A DNA stretch of 64,000 nt from Bacteroidota bacterium. Its GTDB lineage: Bacteria > Bacteroidota > Bacteroidia > UBA7662 > JAIXUI01. Shown here piece after piece: positions 7,189 to 19,515 of this stretch. The stretch is from positions 34,754 to 98,753 of the forward strand of contig JAIXUI010000148.1 of the NCBI GenBank assembly GCA_027484125.1, given 5' to 3'. The notes under the pieces are model-generated. The model saw only the letters and a program-made list of their open reading frames with translations. It ran no database searches and was not told where the DNA came from. The translations under genes were made by a program, and so were the position numbers. Every line of letters begins with the position of its first letter. Positions within the stretch are counted from its first letter, which is position 1.

Positions 7189-10119
7189 TTAGTATCCTAA
7201 GATTTGCTCAGCTGTAAGTTTAGTGACTTTACCATAACGTTGTAAATCAGTGTCTTTTATCTTTTTGGGAGAAGCAATTACACATTTGGCCATCGGCTTT
7301 CCTGAAAAGCCATTCTCCCAAACAGGCTTCAAACTATCGAAGGATAAGGAGGGCAATTGCGTCATGACCCATGTTCTGGGGTCTTGGTTGAAGCCTTGTT
7401 TTTCCCAAGCTAACCAGCGTTCTAATCCCTGAATACCAGGATAACGCTCTGATCCTTTGATTTTTAATAGACTTTCTTTACAAGTATTCAATAAGTTGGT
7501 GTTGGTAGGGACATAGTTGATGAGTGAGTCCATGCCTTGGATGGCTTCATGGAATTTGTCAGCCTGACAGCCGATGTAAGCTTGGAAAGTAAAAGGATGA
7601 TCCCAATACCTTGGTGAAGTGTAATCGGCATAAGTAGAATAAGCTAAGGCTTTCGATTCCCTTAATGTTTGGAATACTATGGAAGCCATTCCGCCACCAA
7701 AATACTGGTTGAATAGTTGAGCTTTTGCCAGAATTTCTTGGTTGAGTGAGGTTCCGCTTCTAACCCATTTGATTTCAGATTGAACCATATCAAAGGTGGT
7801 GAAATACACCTCTTCTTCTTTTATCGTTCTCGGTGTAAAAACATGAAGTTGCGCTGATTTTGATGGACTAAGGTTGTTGGTCCATGCTTTTGAAAGCATC
7901 GTTTGCATGGACAGAATATCCTCATTACTGCTGGCGGTGATGGTGAGTGAATCTTGGAGTAACGATTGTACCAAGTTTAATAAAAAGCGACTTTTTACTG
8001 CCTTTAGTGATTGGTTATCAGGGATAAATTTGGTTGGATTATCATCGCCATACAAAGCGTAGTCGGTCAGAGCTTCCAATAACTGGTCTTTGTCCTGCTT
8101 ATTATTTTCTCTTTCCTCAAGTTCATTTGCTATCAATTGTTTGAAGGCGCTTTCATCGGGAATGACCTGTTTCACCCATTCCTGAAATAAAACGATACCT
8201 TCTTCCATTTTACTGGCTAACCCAGTAATACTTACGATTACTTCTCTTTCATCGCAACCCATTTGGTATTGAATTCCTTTAGAATAAAATTCTTGGCTGA
8301 TGGCTTTGGCACTTTTAGTTGTAGTGCCGCAAAACTTGAAGTAATCCAATGCTAAAGGCAGCCATTTTTCGTGGTACTTTCCTTTTTTGAAATGTAAATT
8401 GATTCGTGCCGGAACAGGATTCTCTTCTTTTCTGATTAACATCCTAATTGGGCCTGAGTGGACATCTTTAAAATCCGTTCCTGGTATAAGGTATTGGCTT
8501 TCAATTTTCGGCATTGGCATGGAATTAACTGACTTAAGAAAGTCACTTTGCGCAGTTGCATTCAAACTAACCGGAGTTATGGCAGGTTTCTCAACACTTT
8601 TTCCGGATGGGTCAATGCCTGTTTTCTTGTAAACGGTAACACTACCACTCGAGAAGTACTTTTTGGCAAAATCAATCACTTGATCTCTTGAGACTTTCTT
8701 AAGCCTATCAATAAATCCAACTACAGCAGGGTAATTTTCCCCACGGCTGAGGATGAAACTCTCCATCAGCTCACTGGCTTTCCCTTGCTGCGATTCCCAT
8801 TTCTCCAATTGTTCTCTTTCGGCATTAAGAATGATAGCTTTCATGAGTTGGTCGGAGAACTTTCCAGCTTTCAGCTTTTCAATTTCTTTTAGTAAAAGTG
8901 CTCTGGTAGCTTCTAACTTTTGGCCTTTTAAAGGCCTTCCAAGCAAGCTGATTACACTGTAATCCTTAAGAAACTCTGCATTGACGTTCGATTCTAATAC
9001 AAGCTGAGGTTGGTTGAGGTTTTGATCCAATAACCCGGCTTGGCCGTTATAAAGAATTTTAGATACCATGTATGCAATAGGATAGCTCGGGTCGAGCACA
9101 GAAGGGATTCGGTACCCGATCATTACATTGGCCGGGTTAGGTCCGGTCACGGTTTTAATAATGGGTTTCAAGAGCGGTTTTTCCGGTTTTGGCTGATAGT
9201 CAATTTTAAAATCAGCGCTTGGAATCTGACCAATCGTATTGTCAATTTTCTCTATAACCTCCTCAAAATCAAAATCACCCACCATTACTAAAGCCATGTT
9301 AGCAGGTACATAAAATTTTTTGAAGTATTTTTTGATTTCTAGCAGTGAAGGATTTTTAAGATGCTCGATGGTTCCAATGGTGGTTTGCTGCCCATAATTG
9401 TGTGTAGGAAACAAGGCTTTCATCATCACTTCATAAGATTTCCAATCATCTTCATCTAAAGAACGATTTTTCTCCTCATACACCGCTTCCAACTCAGTGT
9501 GGAAAATTCGAAAAACAGGCTTTGAAAAACGCTCAGCCTGCACTTTTAAAAACCGATCAATGGCATTGGAAGGAATATCCTCCAAGTAAACCGTTTGCTC
9601 ATACCAAGTAAATGCGTTAGTACCTTTTGCACCCATGTCCGCCATCATTTTATCGTATTCGTTTCCGATGGCCCATTGGGCAGCTAAGCCGGAAACACTA
9701 TCGATTTCCCGGTATATTTTCTTTCTGGCCAACGGATTTTTGGTTTGATTGTACTTTTCGAATAGCCGATCTATCTGATCCAAATAGGGTTTCTCCTTAG
9801 CATAATCCACCGTTCCGAATGATTCAGAACCTTTGAATAGCATGTGTTCCAGATAGTGAGCCAAGCCTGTATGGGTAGCAGGATCAGTATTTGAACCGGC
9901 ACGGACTGGTATATAAGTGTAAATTCTTGGTTGAGTTACATCTTTGGCAAGAAATACTTTAAATCCATTTTTCAATTCATAGAATCTTGCCTGTAGTGGA
10001 TCTGCTTCGTAGGTTTTCCACTTAAAGCGTCCTTGTTGATGTTCTTTCCATTGTGCATGGCTTTGGTGAGAAACACCAAAACTGATGACCAGTATTAAAG
10101 CAAACAGTATAACTCGCAT
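7189..10119 (-). CDS. M16-family zinc metalloprotease (pitrilysin-like), exported
   Basis: 976 residues from ATG 10119. Signal peptide MRVILFALILVISFGVSHQSHAQ. The inverted zinc motif HYLEH (His88, Glu91, His92) is followed by the distal glutamate region ELEAVYEEKNRS, the M16 signature. The rest is the usual tandem of M16 and M16C domains; the second half lacks an HxxEH, as in heterodimeric or two-domain family members where it is inactive. It probably degrades peptides in the periplasm. A TTG six bases further upstream is less likely because it overlaps the -7 box TAGGTTTG (10123-10130). Confidence 0.95.
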   Translation of the reverse strand: MRVILFALILVISFGVSHQSHAQWKEHQQGRFKWKTYEADPLQARFYELKNGFKVFLAKDVTQPRIYTYIPVRAGSNTDPATHTGLAHYLEHMLFKGSESFGTVDYAKEKPYLDQIDRLFEKYNQTKNPLARKKIYREIDSVSGLAAQWAIGNEYDKMMADMGAKGTNAFTWYEQTVYLEDIPSNAIDRFLKVQAERFSKPVFRIFHTELEAVYEEKNRSLDEDDWKSYEVMMKALFPTHNYGQQTTIGTIEHLKNPSLLEIKKYFKKFYVPANMALVMVGDFDFEEVIEKIDNTIGQIPSADFKIDYQPKPEKPLLKPIIKTVTGPNPANVMIGYRIPSVLDPSYPIAYMVSKILYNGQAGLLDQNLNQPQLVLESNVNAEFLKDYSVISLLGRPLKGQKLEATRALLLKEIEKLKAGKFSDQLMKAIILNAEREQLEKWESQQGKASELMESFILSRGENYPAVVGFIDRLKKVSRDQVIDFAKKYFSSGSVTVYKKTGIDPSGKSVEKPAITPVSLNATAQSDFLKSVNSMPMPKIESQYLIPGTDFKDVHSGPIRMLIRKEENPVPARINLHFKKGKYHEKWLPLALDYFKFCGTTTKSAKAISQEFYSKGIQYQMGCDEREVIVSITGLASKMEEGIVLFQEWVKQVIPDESAFKQLIANELEERENNKQDKDQLLEALTDYALYGDDNPTKFIPDNQSLKAVKSRFLLNLVQSLLQDSLTITASSNEDILSMQTMLSKAWTNNLSPSKSAQLHVFTPRTIKEEEVYFTTFDMVQSEIKWVRSGTSLNQEILAKAQLFNQYFGGGMASIVFQTLRESKALAYSTYADYTSPRYWDHPFTFQAYIGCQADKFHEAIQGMDSLINYVPTNTNLLNTCKESLLKIKGSERYPGIQGLERWLAWEKQGFNQDPRTWVMTQLPSLSFDSLKPVWENGFSGKPMAKCVIASPKKIKDTDLQRYGKVTKLTAEQILGY

Positions 10120-10122
10120 GTA

Positions 10123-10130
10123 CAAACCTA
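10123..10130 (-). promoter_or_regulatory. -7 promoter element of the M16 protease gene
   Basis: TAGGTTTG on the minus strand matches TAnnTTTG. Its last G is 4 nt from ATG 10119, so the transcript would have almost no leader. Confidence 0.5.
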
Positions 10131-10200
10131 CAAATAAGCTTCTTTTGTCTTCTTCTTCTATTCGATTACTACGTGTAACTTACGCCAACAGTTGATGATT

Positions 10201-12078
10201 ATGCGAAAGCTGCTTTTTGCCCTCCTTCTTTTACCATTCACGGCTTTAGCCGGTGTAACAGAAGATTCTTTGTACACGTTGGAGCACTACCGGAAAGAAG
10301 AAGTCTATATCCCAATGAGGGATGGAATCAAGCTGTTTACAGCCATTTATTCTCCTAAAAATGCGAACGGCAAAAGCCCGATTCTCATCACCAGAACGCC
10401 ATATTCCGTGAGTCCATATGGAGCCGCATTTCGAAACTTCTGGAGAAACCATTGGATGCATTACATTCGAAACGGCTACATCTTGGTGCTTCAAGATGTC
10501 AGAGGTAGGTACATGAGCGAAGGCGAATTCGTAGATGTTAGGCCAGTTAACACTAAGCCCAAGGCCAAGGAAATAGATGAAACTACCGACAGCCATGACA
10601 CATTTGATTGGCTCTTGAAAAATGTAAAAGGAAATAACGGACGAGTTGGCATTACCGGAAGTTCTTATCCGGGATTTTATGCAGCCATGGGAGCTATGAG
10701 CGGCCATCCGGCATTGAAAGCCTCTATTCCACAAGCGCCTGTTACAGATTGGTTCATGGGAGATGATTTCCATCACAATGGAGCATTTTTCTTATTAGAT
10801 GCTTTCCAATTTTACAGCAGTTTTGGCCAACCACGACCCACCCCAACCACTCAACATGCTAAAGGATTTCAGTTTAAAGGTCAAGATAACTATGACTTTT
10901 TCCTAAAGGCGGGCTCTTTGAGCAACATTCTACCCTTACTTGGAGATGCTAGTGGCTTTTGGAAAGATCTCTTTAACCATCCCAACTACGATGAGTTTTG
11001 GCAAGCAAGAAACTCCCGCAATCATGTGAACAGGATTAAACCTCATACCGCTACGCTGGTAGTGGGTGGTTCTTACGATGCGGAAGATGTATTTGGAGCG
11101 TATCGGCTTTCAGAATCGATTCAGAAAACAGGTAAAAAAAACCACACCCTGTGTATCGGACCTTGGTCGCATGGTCAATGGTACCGCGACAGCATCGGAA
11201 ATCGGTTGGGGAACGTCTGGTTCGAGGAAGCCACTTGCAAGTTTTACCAGGATAGCATCGAGATTCCTTTTTTGGATCATCATTTACTCGGAAAAACTTT
11301 GCCGAATAGTTGGAAAGCAGCCAATGTATTCCTTAGCGGCATCAACCAATGGTACCGAGCCCCAACCTGGCCGCCTGTAAATGCCAACAGTTCTAACCTC
11401 TTTTTAACGGCTAGTGAGAAGCTTAGTTTGAATCCTGATGCTACATCTACTTCTTCTGTTTACCGTTCAGATCCAACTAAACCTGTCCCTTATACAGAAG
11501 ATGTTCATTTGGCGAGAACAAGAGAATACATGACGGATGATCAACGTTTTGCTTCCAGAAGACCTGATGTATTGGTTTACCGAACTGCACCACTCGATTC
11601 TATGCTTTGCATTACGGGTCCGGTTCAGGCGAGCCTGAATCTCAGCTTAACCACTTCTGATGCAGATGTTGTTGTTAAAATTATTGATGAATATCCTGAA
11701 CATTATCGCCATCCTGAGGCGGCTATAAAAGCAGGGGTAAAATATCCCATGGGTGGATACCAACAACTGGTGAGGGGGGAAGTGATGAGAAGCCGCTTTA
11801 GAAATAGTTTTTCGAAGCCTGAGCCTATAGTCCCCAATCAGCCTACTTTAGTTTCCTACACGCTGCCTGATGTGGCGCATTGCTGGATGCCAGGCCATAA
11901 GTTGATGGTGCAAATCCAAAGTACTTGGTTTCCACTCGTGGACCGCAATCCGCAACAATTTGTAAATCCGTACCAGTGCAAGGACGAGGATTTTATTCCC
12001 ACCGAAGTAAGGATACATCAGTCCGAAAAATGGCCTTCTAAAATTAGTTTTTTTCAATTCTCACCTTCCTTCAAGTAA
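10201..12078 (+). CDS. CocE/NonD-family hydrolase (X-Pro dipeptidyl-peptidase S15 type), exported
   Basis: 625 residues from ATG 10201. The signal peptide is MRKLLFALLLLPFTALAG. An alpha/beta-hydrolase domain carries nucleophile Ser155 in GITGSSYPG, acid Asp293 in GGSYDAED and His324 in GPWSHG. The C-terminal jelly-roll domain is typical of cocaine esterase and glutaryl-7-ACA acylase relatives (about 610-640 residues). The probable substrates are acyl esters or N-terminal amides; the true one is unknown. ATG 10195 and TTG 10192 are alternative starts. It is divergent from the M16 gene and no clear -7 box was found for it. Confidence 0.93.
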   Translation: MRKLLFALLLLPFTALAGVTEDSLYTLEHYRKEEVYIPMRDGIKLFTAIYSPKNANGKSPILITRTPYSVSPYGAAFRNFWRNHWMHYIRNGYILVLQDVRGRYMSEGEFVDVRPVNTKPKAKEIDETTDSHDTFDWLLKNVKGNNGRVGITGSSYPGFYAAMGAMSGHPALKASIPQAPVTDWFMGDDFHHNGAFFLLDAFQFYSSFGQPRPTPTTQHAKGFQFKGQDNYDFFLKAGSLSNILPLLGDASGFWKDLFNHPNYDEFWQARNSRNHVNRIKPHTATLVVGGSYDAEDVFGAYRLSESIQKTGKKNHTLCIGPWSHGQWYRDSIGNRLGNVWFEEATCKFYQDSIEIPFLDHHLLGKTLPNSWKAANVFLSGINQWYRAPTWPPVNANSSNLFLTASEKLSLNPDATSTSSVYRSDPTKPVPYTEDVHLARTREYMTDDQRFASRRPDVLVYRTAPLDSMLCITGPVQASLNLSLTTSDADVVVKIIDEYPEHYRHPEAAIKAGVKYPMGGYQQLVRGEVMRSRFRNSFSKPEPIVPNQPTLVSYTLPDVAHCWMPGHKLMVQIQSTWFPLVDRNPQQFVNPYQCKDEDFIPTEVRIHQSEKWPSKISFFQFSPSFK

Positions 12079-12258
12079 ATGATTAAATGACATTTGGCCG
12101 AATTTGCCCAGCTGTTGAGCCAAGGTGATTGTATCACGAAACCAAGTTGTTTTCGCGATTTTAAACTTTAACAATGACTTTAAATGCTCATACGAAGCAT
12201 TTCGGAACTACCTCAACATCTTACATTTTTATACAGGCTATATCCATTTACCTAATTC

Positions 12259-12274
12259 AAGAATCCTGATTCTT
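12259..12274 (+). promoter_or_regulatory. Palindrome (candidate operator) upstream of fabG
   Basis: AAGAATC-CT-GATTCTT has perfect 7-bp arms. It ends 4 bases before the -7 box of fabG, so a bound protein would cover the spacer between promoter elements. The same half-site AGAATC/GATTCT recurs with a 5-nt spacer at 28862-28878. Confidence 0.4.
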
Positions 12275-12278
12275 ATAC

Positions 12279-12286
12279 TACCTTCG
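12279..12286 (+). promoter_or_regulatory. -7 promoter element of fabG
   Basis: TACCTTCG matches the TAnnTTCG variant of the Bacteroidota element seen repeatedly in this window. It lies 17 nt before GTG 12303. Confidence 0.5.
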
Positions 12287-12302
12287 CAGAAACGTTTTGA
12301 TT

Positions 12303-13046
12303 GTGTTATTGAAAGATAAAGTTGCGCTCATAACAGGAGCAAGCAGAGGAATAGGATACGGCATAGCAAAAGAGTTTGCAGCCCAAGGTGCCCACATTGC
12401 TTTCACCTATTTGTCTTCAGAAGATAAGGCCAGAGCCCTGGAAAACGAACTTCAGGCCTCGGGAATTAAGGCAAAGGGATACCGCTCTGATGCGTCAGAT
12501 TTTGCTCAGGCAGAAGCACTCATTAACCAAGTAGTAGCTGATTTTGGTCAGCTAGATGTTTTGGTAAACAATGCAGGTATTACCCGTGATACGTTAATCC
12601 TCAGAATGACCGAAACGCAATGGGACGAAGTGATGAACACCAACCTAAAGTCTGTTTTCAACCTTACGAAACACGCTGTAAGGGTGATGATGAAAGCAAG
12701 GAAAGGTTCAATCATTAACATGAGTTCTATTGTAGGGCGTCAAGGAAATGCGGGTCAAGCCAATTATGCAGCCTCCAAAGCTGGGATTATCGGCTTCACT
12801 CAAAGCTTAGCTAAAGAGTTAGGTTCAAGAAACATAAGATGCAATGCAGTTGCTCCCGGCTTTATTGCTACCGAAATGACTGGTGCACTCGATGAGGCAG
12901 TTATTGCTGAGTGGAATAAAATGATTCCTCTCGGAAGACCCGGTTCTGCCAAAGATGTGGCCGATCTATGCGTATTCTTGGGGTCAGATAATTCTGCCTA
13001 CATCACCGGCCAGGTGATCAATGTTTGTGGTGGATTACACATGTAA
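12303..13046 (+). CDS. fabG: 3-oxoacyl-[acyl-carrier-protein] reductase
   Basis: 247 residues from GTG 12303, the normal FabG length. The Rossmann motif TGASRGIGYGIA, NNAGITRD, catalytic Ser in NMSSIVG and Tyr-xxx-Lys in NYAASKAG are all present. The C-terminus TGQVINVCGG is typical. It reduces 3-oxoacyl-ACP with NADPH in fatty acid elongation. TTG 12297 would also be in frame, but the GTG gives the expected N-terminus LLKDKVALITGA. A promoter box and a palindrome lie just upstream, so it seems to have its own regulated promoter. fabD is 5.5 kb downstream. Confidence 0.95.
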   Translation: MLLKDKVALITGASRGIGYGIAKEFAAQGAHIAFTYLSSEDKARALENELQASGIKAKGYRSDASDFAQAEALINQVVADFGQLDVLVNNAGITRDTLILRMTETQWDEVMNTNLKSVFNLTKHAVRVMMKARKGSIINMSSIVGRQGNAGQANYAASKAGIIGFTQSLAKELGSRNIRCNAVAPGFIATEMTGALDEAVIAEWNKMIPLGRPGSAKDVADLCVFLGSDNSAYITGQVINVCGGLHM

Positions 13047-13070
13047 TTGTTGGGAGGCTGCCTTTAGACC

Positions 13071-15158
13071 ATGCGTCTGATTGCTACGCATCCATTTGTG
13101 ATGATATTGGTGGCACTTTTAATAGGTGCCGCCTTTTCTTATTTACGATATAGCCGTTTATTTAAGCAAACAGAATCCCGCAAGGTTGTTCTTTGGTTAG
13201 CCTTTTTTAGAGGCTTTGCGGTTTTTCTTATTGCTTTATTGTTGTTTAGTCCGTGGTTGGTGCGTCAAACCGAGCAAATTAAACCACCTATCGTGGTTTT
13301 GCTTCAGGATAACTCCAGTTCTCTGATTCAATCTTCAGATGGAGAAAAAATAAAAAAAGATTGGCCAGCCATTCGGGAAAAATTTGCAGCTGCTTTTGGT
13401 AATAATGCCAAGGTAGAAATGCTTGACTTCAGTGATAGACTTTATGATTCTATATCTAATACTTACAGTGGAAAATCGACCGCTCTAGATCAACCGCTTG
13501 CAGATGTTTTTGAACGATATGCTGATGCCAATCTTGGTGCTGTAGTGTTGATGTCTGATGGCATCTACAACCGAGGAAGCCACCCCATGTTGGAAGCGTC
13601 GCGTTTAAGGGTGCCTATTTATGGACTCTTAGCAGGAGATACGGTTGCGATTAAAGATTTAGCTGTTGGGGCCATTAGAAGCAATGAAGTAGTGTTTGTG
13701 GGCAATCAATTCAATGTTGAATTTGGAATCAAAGAAGAAGGATTTGGCCAGGGGATAAACACCAATTACTTCCTAGAAGAAATCACTTCAAACGGAAGCA
13801 AGCGGCTCAAATCTGAGTCCATACTTGCCAAAGGTTATCGCAAGCTCAGCACTTTGCTTACAGCTGAATCTAAGGGCATCCATCACTACCGGATTGTGGT
13901 AGAAGGGGTGAAAGGTGAGCGTAACCTTAGCAACAACCAGCGTGACTTTTACGTAGAAGTAGTAGATACCAAAAGTCGAATTCTTATTTGGGCGCAAGCG
14001 CCACATCCAGATTTAGCGGCGATTAGGCAAGCTTTGGCCAATAATCCGCAATACGAGATAGAAACGGTCTTTTCTTTTGGTAATAGACCTGATTTTCAGC
14101 CTTATTCATTAATAATTACCCACAACATCCCAACCAGCCAGGAACAACGGGCACTACTTAAACCATTACTGGATAGTGGTAAGTCTGTTTGGTTCTTGGG
14201 TTCGAAAATCAATTTCAGTCTATTGAATGGCCTTCAGCCTATTTTTAAGGCACTTCCAAACGGAGTTATCCCTCAGTATGTAAATGCTCGCCCGGCTAGC
14301 ACATTTTATTCATTTGGCTTGCCGGCTTCTCTTTTGCCAATCCTTAATGATTTACCCCCCTTAGAGTCACCTGATTTAGCATTTCCGGGAAATAATGCCT
14401 TAGATGTAGCACTGCTTCAACAAATCGGTCAAGTGGCGACTCCTTATCCATTGTTGGCTTTTGGATCTTCTGCCTCATGTCGAATGGGATTTTTGATAGG
14501 AGAGGGCATTTGGCGCTGGAGAATGTCAGTTTTCGAAAGAAACAATAACCATGAGGCATTTGATGAACTCATAAAGAAATCCGTTCAATACCTCTTAGTG
14601 AGAGAAGACAAGCGACCACTCCGAGTGTGGACGGATAAAAATCTTTATGAAACCACTGAAGAGATTCAGTTTGCCGGACGTTTGCTGAATCAATCACTAG
14701 AGCCTGTCCTCAACGCGGAAATCAAACTCACAGTAACTTCCTCAGATAAAGTTAAATATCAGTTTAAATTATTACCCGACCAGCAAGGTTATTCCTTGTC
14801 TATTGGATCTTTACCAAAAGGAAATTACCAATGGACAGCCTCTACTACCTTAGGAAAAGAAGCCTTTAATTCTAGCGGAGCTTTTGAAGTCAAAGAAACC
14901 GACTGGGAAGGTCTTGAAATAACCGCCAGACACGATGTTTTGAAGCAACTGGCCCAAGCCACTGGAGGAGTTACCACACCTTGGACAAAAGCTGAGGCTA
15001 TGGCTGATTCAATTAAAAAATCTCCTTTGTTTAAGCCGGTGTATTTGACCGAAACAGACTCAAGCCCGCTCGCGCAATGGTGGCCTTTGCTACTTTTAAT
15101 TGGCATGTTGTTGAGCGTTGAATGGTTGGTTGCACGTTATTATGGTTTAGACCAATGA
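13071..15158 (+). CDS. Membrane-anchored VWA-domain protein
   Basis: 695 residues. Two N-terminal membrane helices (about 7-25 and 42-64) are followed by a von Willebrand A-like domain. The domain has a MIDAS-type motif QDNSSS and [11 protein letters not shown] long Ig-like/GATase-like middle follows, and one C-terminal helix ([12 protein letters not shown]) sits near the end. The layout matches Bacteroidota membrane proteins related to BatA/BatB and the GATase1-like VWA proteins. Most of the chain should be periplasmic. The role is unknown; a surface or envelope-stress function is possible by analogy. It starts 24 bases after fabG on the same strand. Confidence 0.88.
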   Translation: MRLIATHPFVMILVALLIGAAFSYLRYSRLFKQTESRKVVLWLAFFRGFAVFLIALLLFSPWLVRQTEQIKPPIVVLLQDNSSSLIQSSDGEKIKKDWPAIREKFAAAFGNNAKVEMLDFSDRLYDSISNTYSGKSTALDQPLADVFERYADANLGAVVLMSDGIYNRGSHPMLEASRLRVPIYGLLAGDTVAIKDLAVGAIRSNEVVFVGNQFNVEFGIKEEGFGQGINTNYFLEEITSNGSKRLKSESILAKGYRKLSTLLTAESKGIHHYRIVVEGVKGERNLSNNQRDFYVEVVDTKSRILIWAQAPHPDLAAIRQALANNPQYEIETVFSFGNRPDFQPYSLIITHNIPTSQEQRALLKPLLDSGKSVWFLGSKINFSLLNGLQPIFKALPNGVIPQYVNARPASTFYSFGLPASLLPILNDLPPLESPDLAFPGNNALDVALLQQIGQVATPYPLLAFGSSASCRMGFLIGEGIWRWRMSVFERNNNHEAFDELIKKSVQYLLVREDKRPLRVWTDKNLYETTEEIQFAGRLLNQSLEPVLNAEIKLTVTSSDKVKYQFKLLPDQQGYSLSIGSLPKGNYQWTASTTLGKEAFNSSGAFEVKETDWEGLEITARHDVLKQLAQATGGVTTPWTKAEAMADSIKKSPLFKPVYLTETDSSPLAQWWPLLLLIGMLLSVEWLVARYYGLDQ

Positions 15159-15191
15159 AAGCGGACGCGAATCCCATGTTTTTATTAACTA

Positions 15192-15199
15192 TTTTCGCA
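15192..15199 (+). promoter_or_regulatory. -7 promoter element of the fur-purA-pabB operon
   Basis: TATTTTCG lies 15 nt before ATG 15214, in the 55-bp gap after the VWA gene. Confidence 0.5.
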
Positions 15200-15213
15200 A
15201 ATCTCTTACCCAC

Positions 15214-18159
<2,946 letters not shown>

Positions 18160-18160
18160 T

Positions 18161-18168
18161 TATATTTG
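18161..18168 (+). promoter_or_regulatory. -7 promoter element of the 6-carboxytetrahydropterin synthase gene
   Basis: TATATTTG is a perfect TAnnTTTG, 16 nt before ATG 18184. It lies just after the pabB stop. Confidence 0.55.
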
Positions 18169-18183
18169 CGGAAATTTTTCTGA

Positions 18184-18600
18184 ATGATTTACGTCACGCG
18201 AAAGGAGCACTTCAATGCCGCCCACAGGGTTTATAATCCCAATTGGTCAGAGGAAAAAAACTTAGAGGTGTTCGGTAAATGTGCGCACCAGCACTGGCAT
18301 GGGCATAATTTTGAATTGCATGTGACGGTAAAAGGTACCGTGAATCCTGATACCGGATTCGTTATTGATCTCAAAAAGCTAAAAGACATTATCCGTGATT
18401 CTGTCATTGAAAAACTGGATCACCGCAACCTAAACCTTGATGTGGATTTTCTCCAAGGAAAAATGGCCTCAACCGAGAACCTAGCCATCGGTATTTGGGA
18501 CGAGCTTTTTCCTTTGCTAAAATCTCCCAATCATCAGCTTCATTCCATCAGACTTTACGAAACCGACAATAACTACGTCGATTACTACGGAGGTAACTAA
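18184..18600 (+). CDS. queD: 6-carboxy-5,6,7,8-tetrahydropterin synthase / PTPS family
   Basis: 138 residues. Zinc ligands are in HFNAAH and HWHGHN, the catalytic Cys in FGKCAHQHWHGHN, and DHRNLN and the final glutamate region STENLAIGIW complete the fold. The family converts 7,8-dihydroneopterin triphosphate to 6-carboxytetrahydropterin (queuosine) or 6-pyruvoyl-tetrahydropterin. The QueD role is the usual one in bacteria; other queuosine genes are not in the window, so the symbol is a best guess. It has its own promoter box and is followed after 3 bases by fabD. Confidence 0.9.
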   Translation: MIYVTRKEHFNAAHRVYNPNWSEEKNLEVFGKCAHQHWHGHNFELHVTVKGTVNPDTGFVIDLKKLKDIIRDSVIEKLDHRNLNLDVDFLQGKMASTENLAIGIWDELFPLLKSPNHQLHSIRLYETDNNYVDYYGGN

Positions 18601-18603
18601 CTC

Positions 18604-19488
18604 ATGAAAGCATACGTTTTTCCCGGACAGGGAGCACAGTTTCCCGGAATGGGAAAAGACCTTTACGAGCAAGATGCTCAGGCCAAGGAGTTGTTTGAAA
18701 AAGCCAATGAAATCCTAGGCTTTAGAATCACCGACATCATGTTTGAGGGAACGGAGGAGCAACTGCGTCAAACCAATGTGACACAGCCTGCGGTTTTTCT
18801 TCACTCGGTTATTCTTGCATTAAGGCTTCCCGGATTCAAGCCAGACATGGTTGCAGGTCACTCTTTAGGTGAATTTTCTGCATTAGTGGCTGCCGGTGCA
18901 CTTAGCTTTGAGGAAGGGTTGAAATTAGTTGCTGCCCGTGCTGCAGCTATGCAAAAAGCCTGCGAATTACAACCTTCTACCATGGCTGCTGTACTTGGCT
19001 TGGCTGATGATGCAGTTGAGAAAGTTTGTACTGAAATTTCAGGTGTGGTTGTGCCAGCTAACTACAATTGTCCTGGTCAGCTAGTTATATCAGGTGAAAT
19101 TCCTGCTGTGGAACAAGCTTGCAAGGAGATGCAAGCGGCTGGAGCCATGAAAACCGTGATGTTGAGCGTTGGTGGGGCCTTTCATTCACCTTTGATGCAA
19201 CCTGCCCAGGAAGTACTTGCTCAAGCCATAGCAAATGCTGAAATCAAGAAGCCTTCTTGTCCTGTTTATCAGAATGTGGTGGCTAGAGGGGTCTCCAATC
19301 CTGATGAAATTAGAGCTAATCTCAATGCACAATTAACAGGTGCAGTTCGTTGGACTCAAAGTGTGCAGGCTATGCTCGCCGATGGTGCAACTGAGTTTGT
19401 GGAAGTTGGTCCAGGAAAAGTGCTTCAGGGACTTGTGAAAAAGGTGAATCGCCAAATACCGGTATCAAGCGCCCAGTTGGGAAGCTAA
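18604..19488 (+). CDS. fabD: Malonyl-CoA:ACP transacylase
   Basis: 294 residues, standard for FabD. The N-terminus is FPGQGAQFPGMG. The nucleophile lies in VAGHSLGEFSAL and the catalytic His in GAFHSPLM. VEVGPGKVLQGL closes the domain. It transfers malonyl groups to acyl-carrier protein at the entry to fatty acid synthesis. ATG 18604 lies 3 bases after queD, so the two are probably co-transcribed. The C-terminus is complete. Confidence 0.96.
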   Translation: MKAYVFPGQGAQFPGMGKDLYEQDAQAKELFEKANEILGFRITDIMFEGTEEQLRQTNVTQPAVFLHSVILALRLPGFKPDMVAGHSLGEFSALVAAGALSFEEGLKLVAARAAAMQKACELQPSTMAAVLGLADDAVEKVCTEISGVVVPANYNCPGQLVISGEIPAVEQACKEMQAAGAMKTVMLSVGGAFHSPLMQPAQEVLAQAIANAEIKKPSCPVYQNVVARGVSNPDEIRANLNAQLTGAVRWTQSVQAMLADGATEFVEVGPGKVLQGLVKKVNRQIPVSSAQLGS

Positions 19489-19515
19489 GCTGATTTTTTT
19501 ATCCGATATTTGGAT

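Larger units (their letters stand above)
12079..12302 (+). other. Intergenic region upstream of fabG (224 bp)
   Basis: This is the longest stretch without a gene in the window. It holds a small inverted repeat GTGAT-TGT-ATCAC at 12125-12137, a 16-nt palindrome at 12259-12274 and the fabG -7 box at 12279-12286. A 64-codon open frame from 12125 resembles no family and runs through the promoter, so I do not call it a gene. No tRNA or riboswitch pattern was seen. Confidence 0.6.

Noticed and set aside
10246..10776. 176-codon minus-strand open frame inside the CocE-like gene
   Set aside because: It lies fully antisense to a gene with a complete catalytic triad, has no recognisable domain or start context, and is best explained as a shadow frame.
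12125..12319. 64-codon frame upstream of fabG
   Set aside because: It runs through the fabG promoter box and palindrome, resembles no family, and ends inside fabG.
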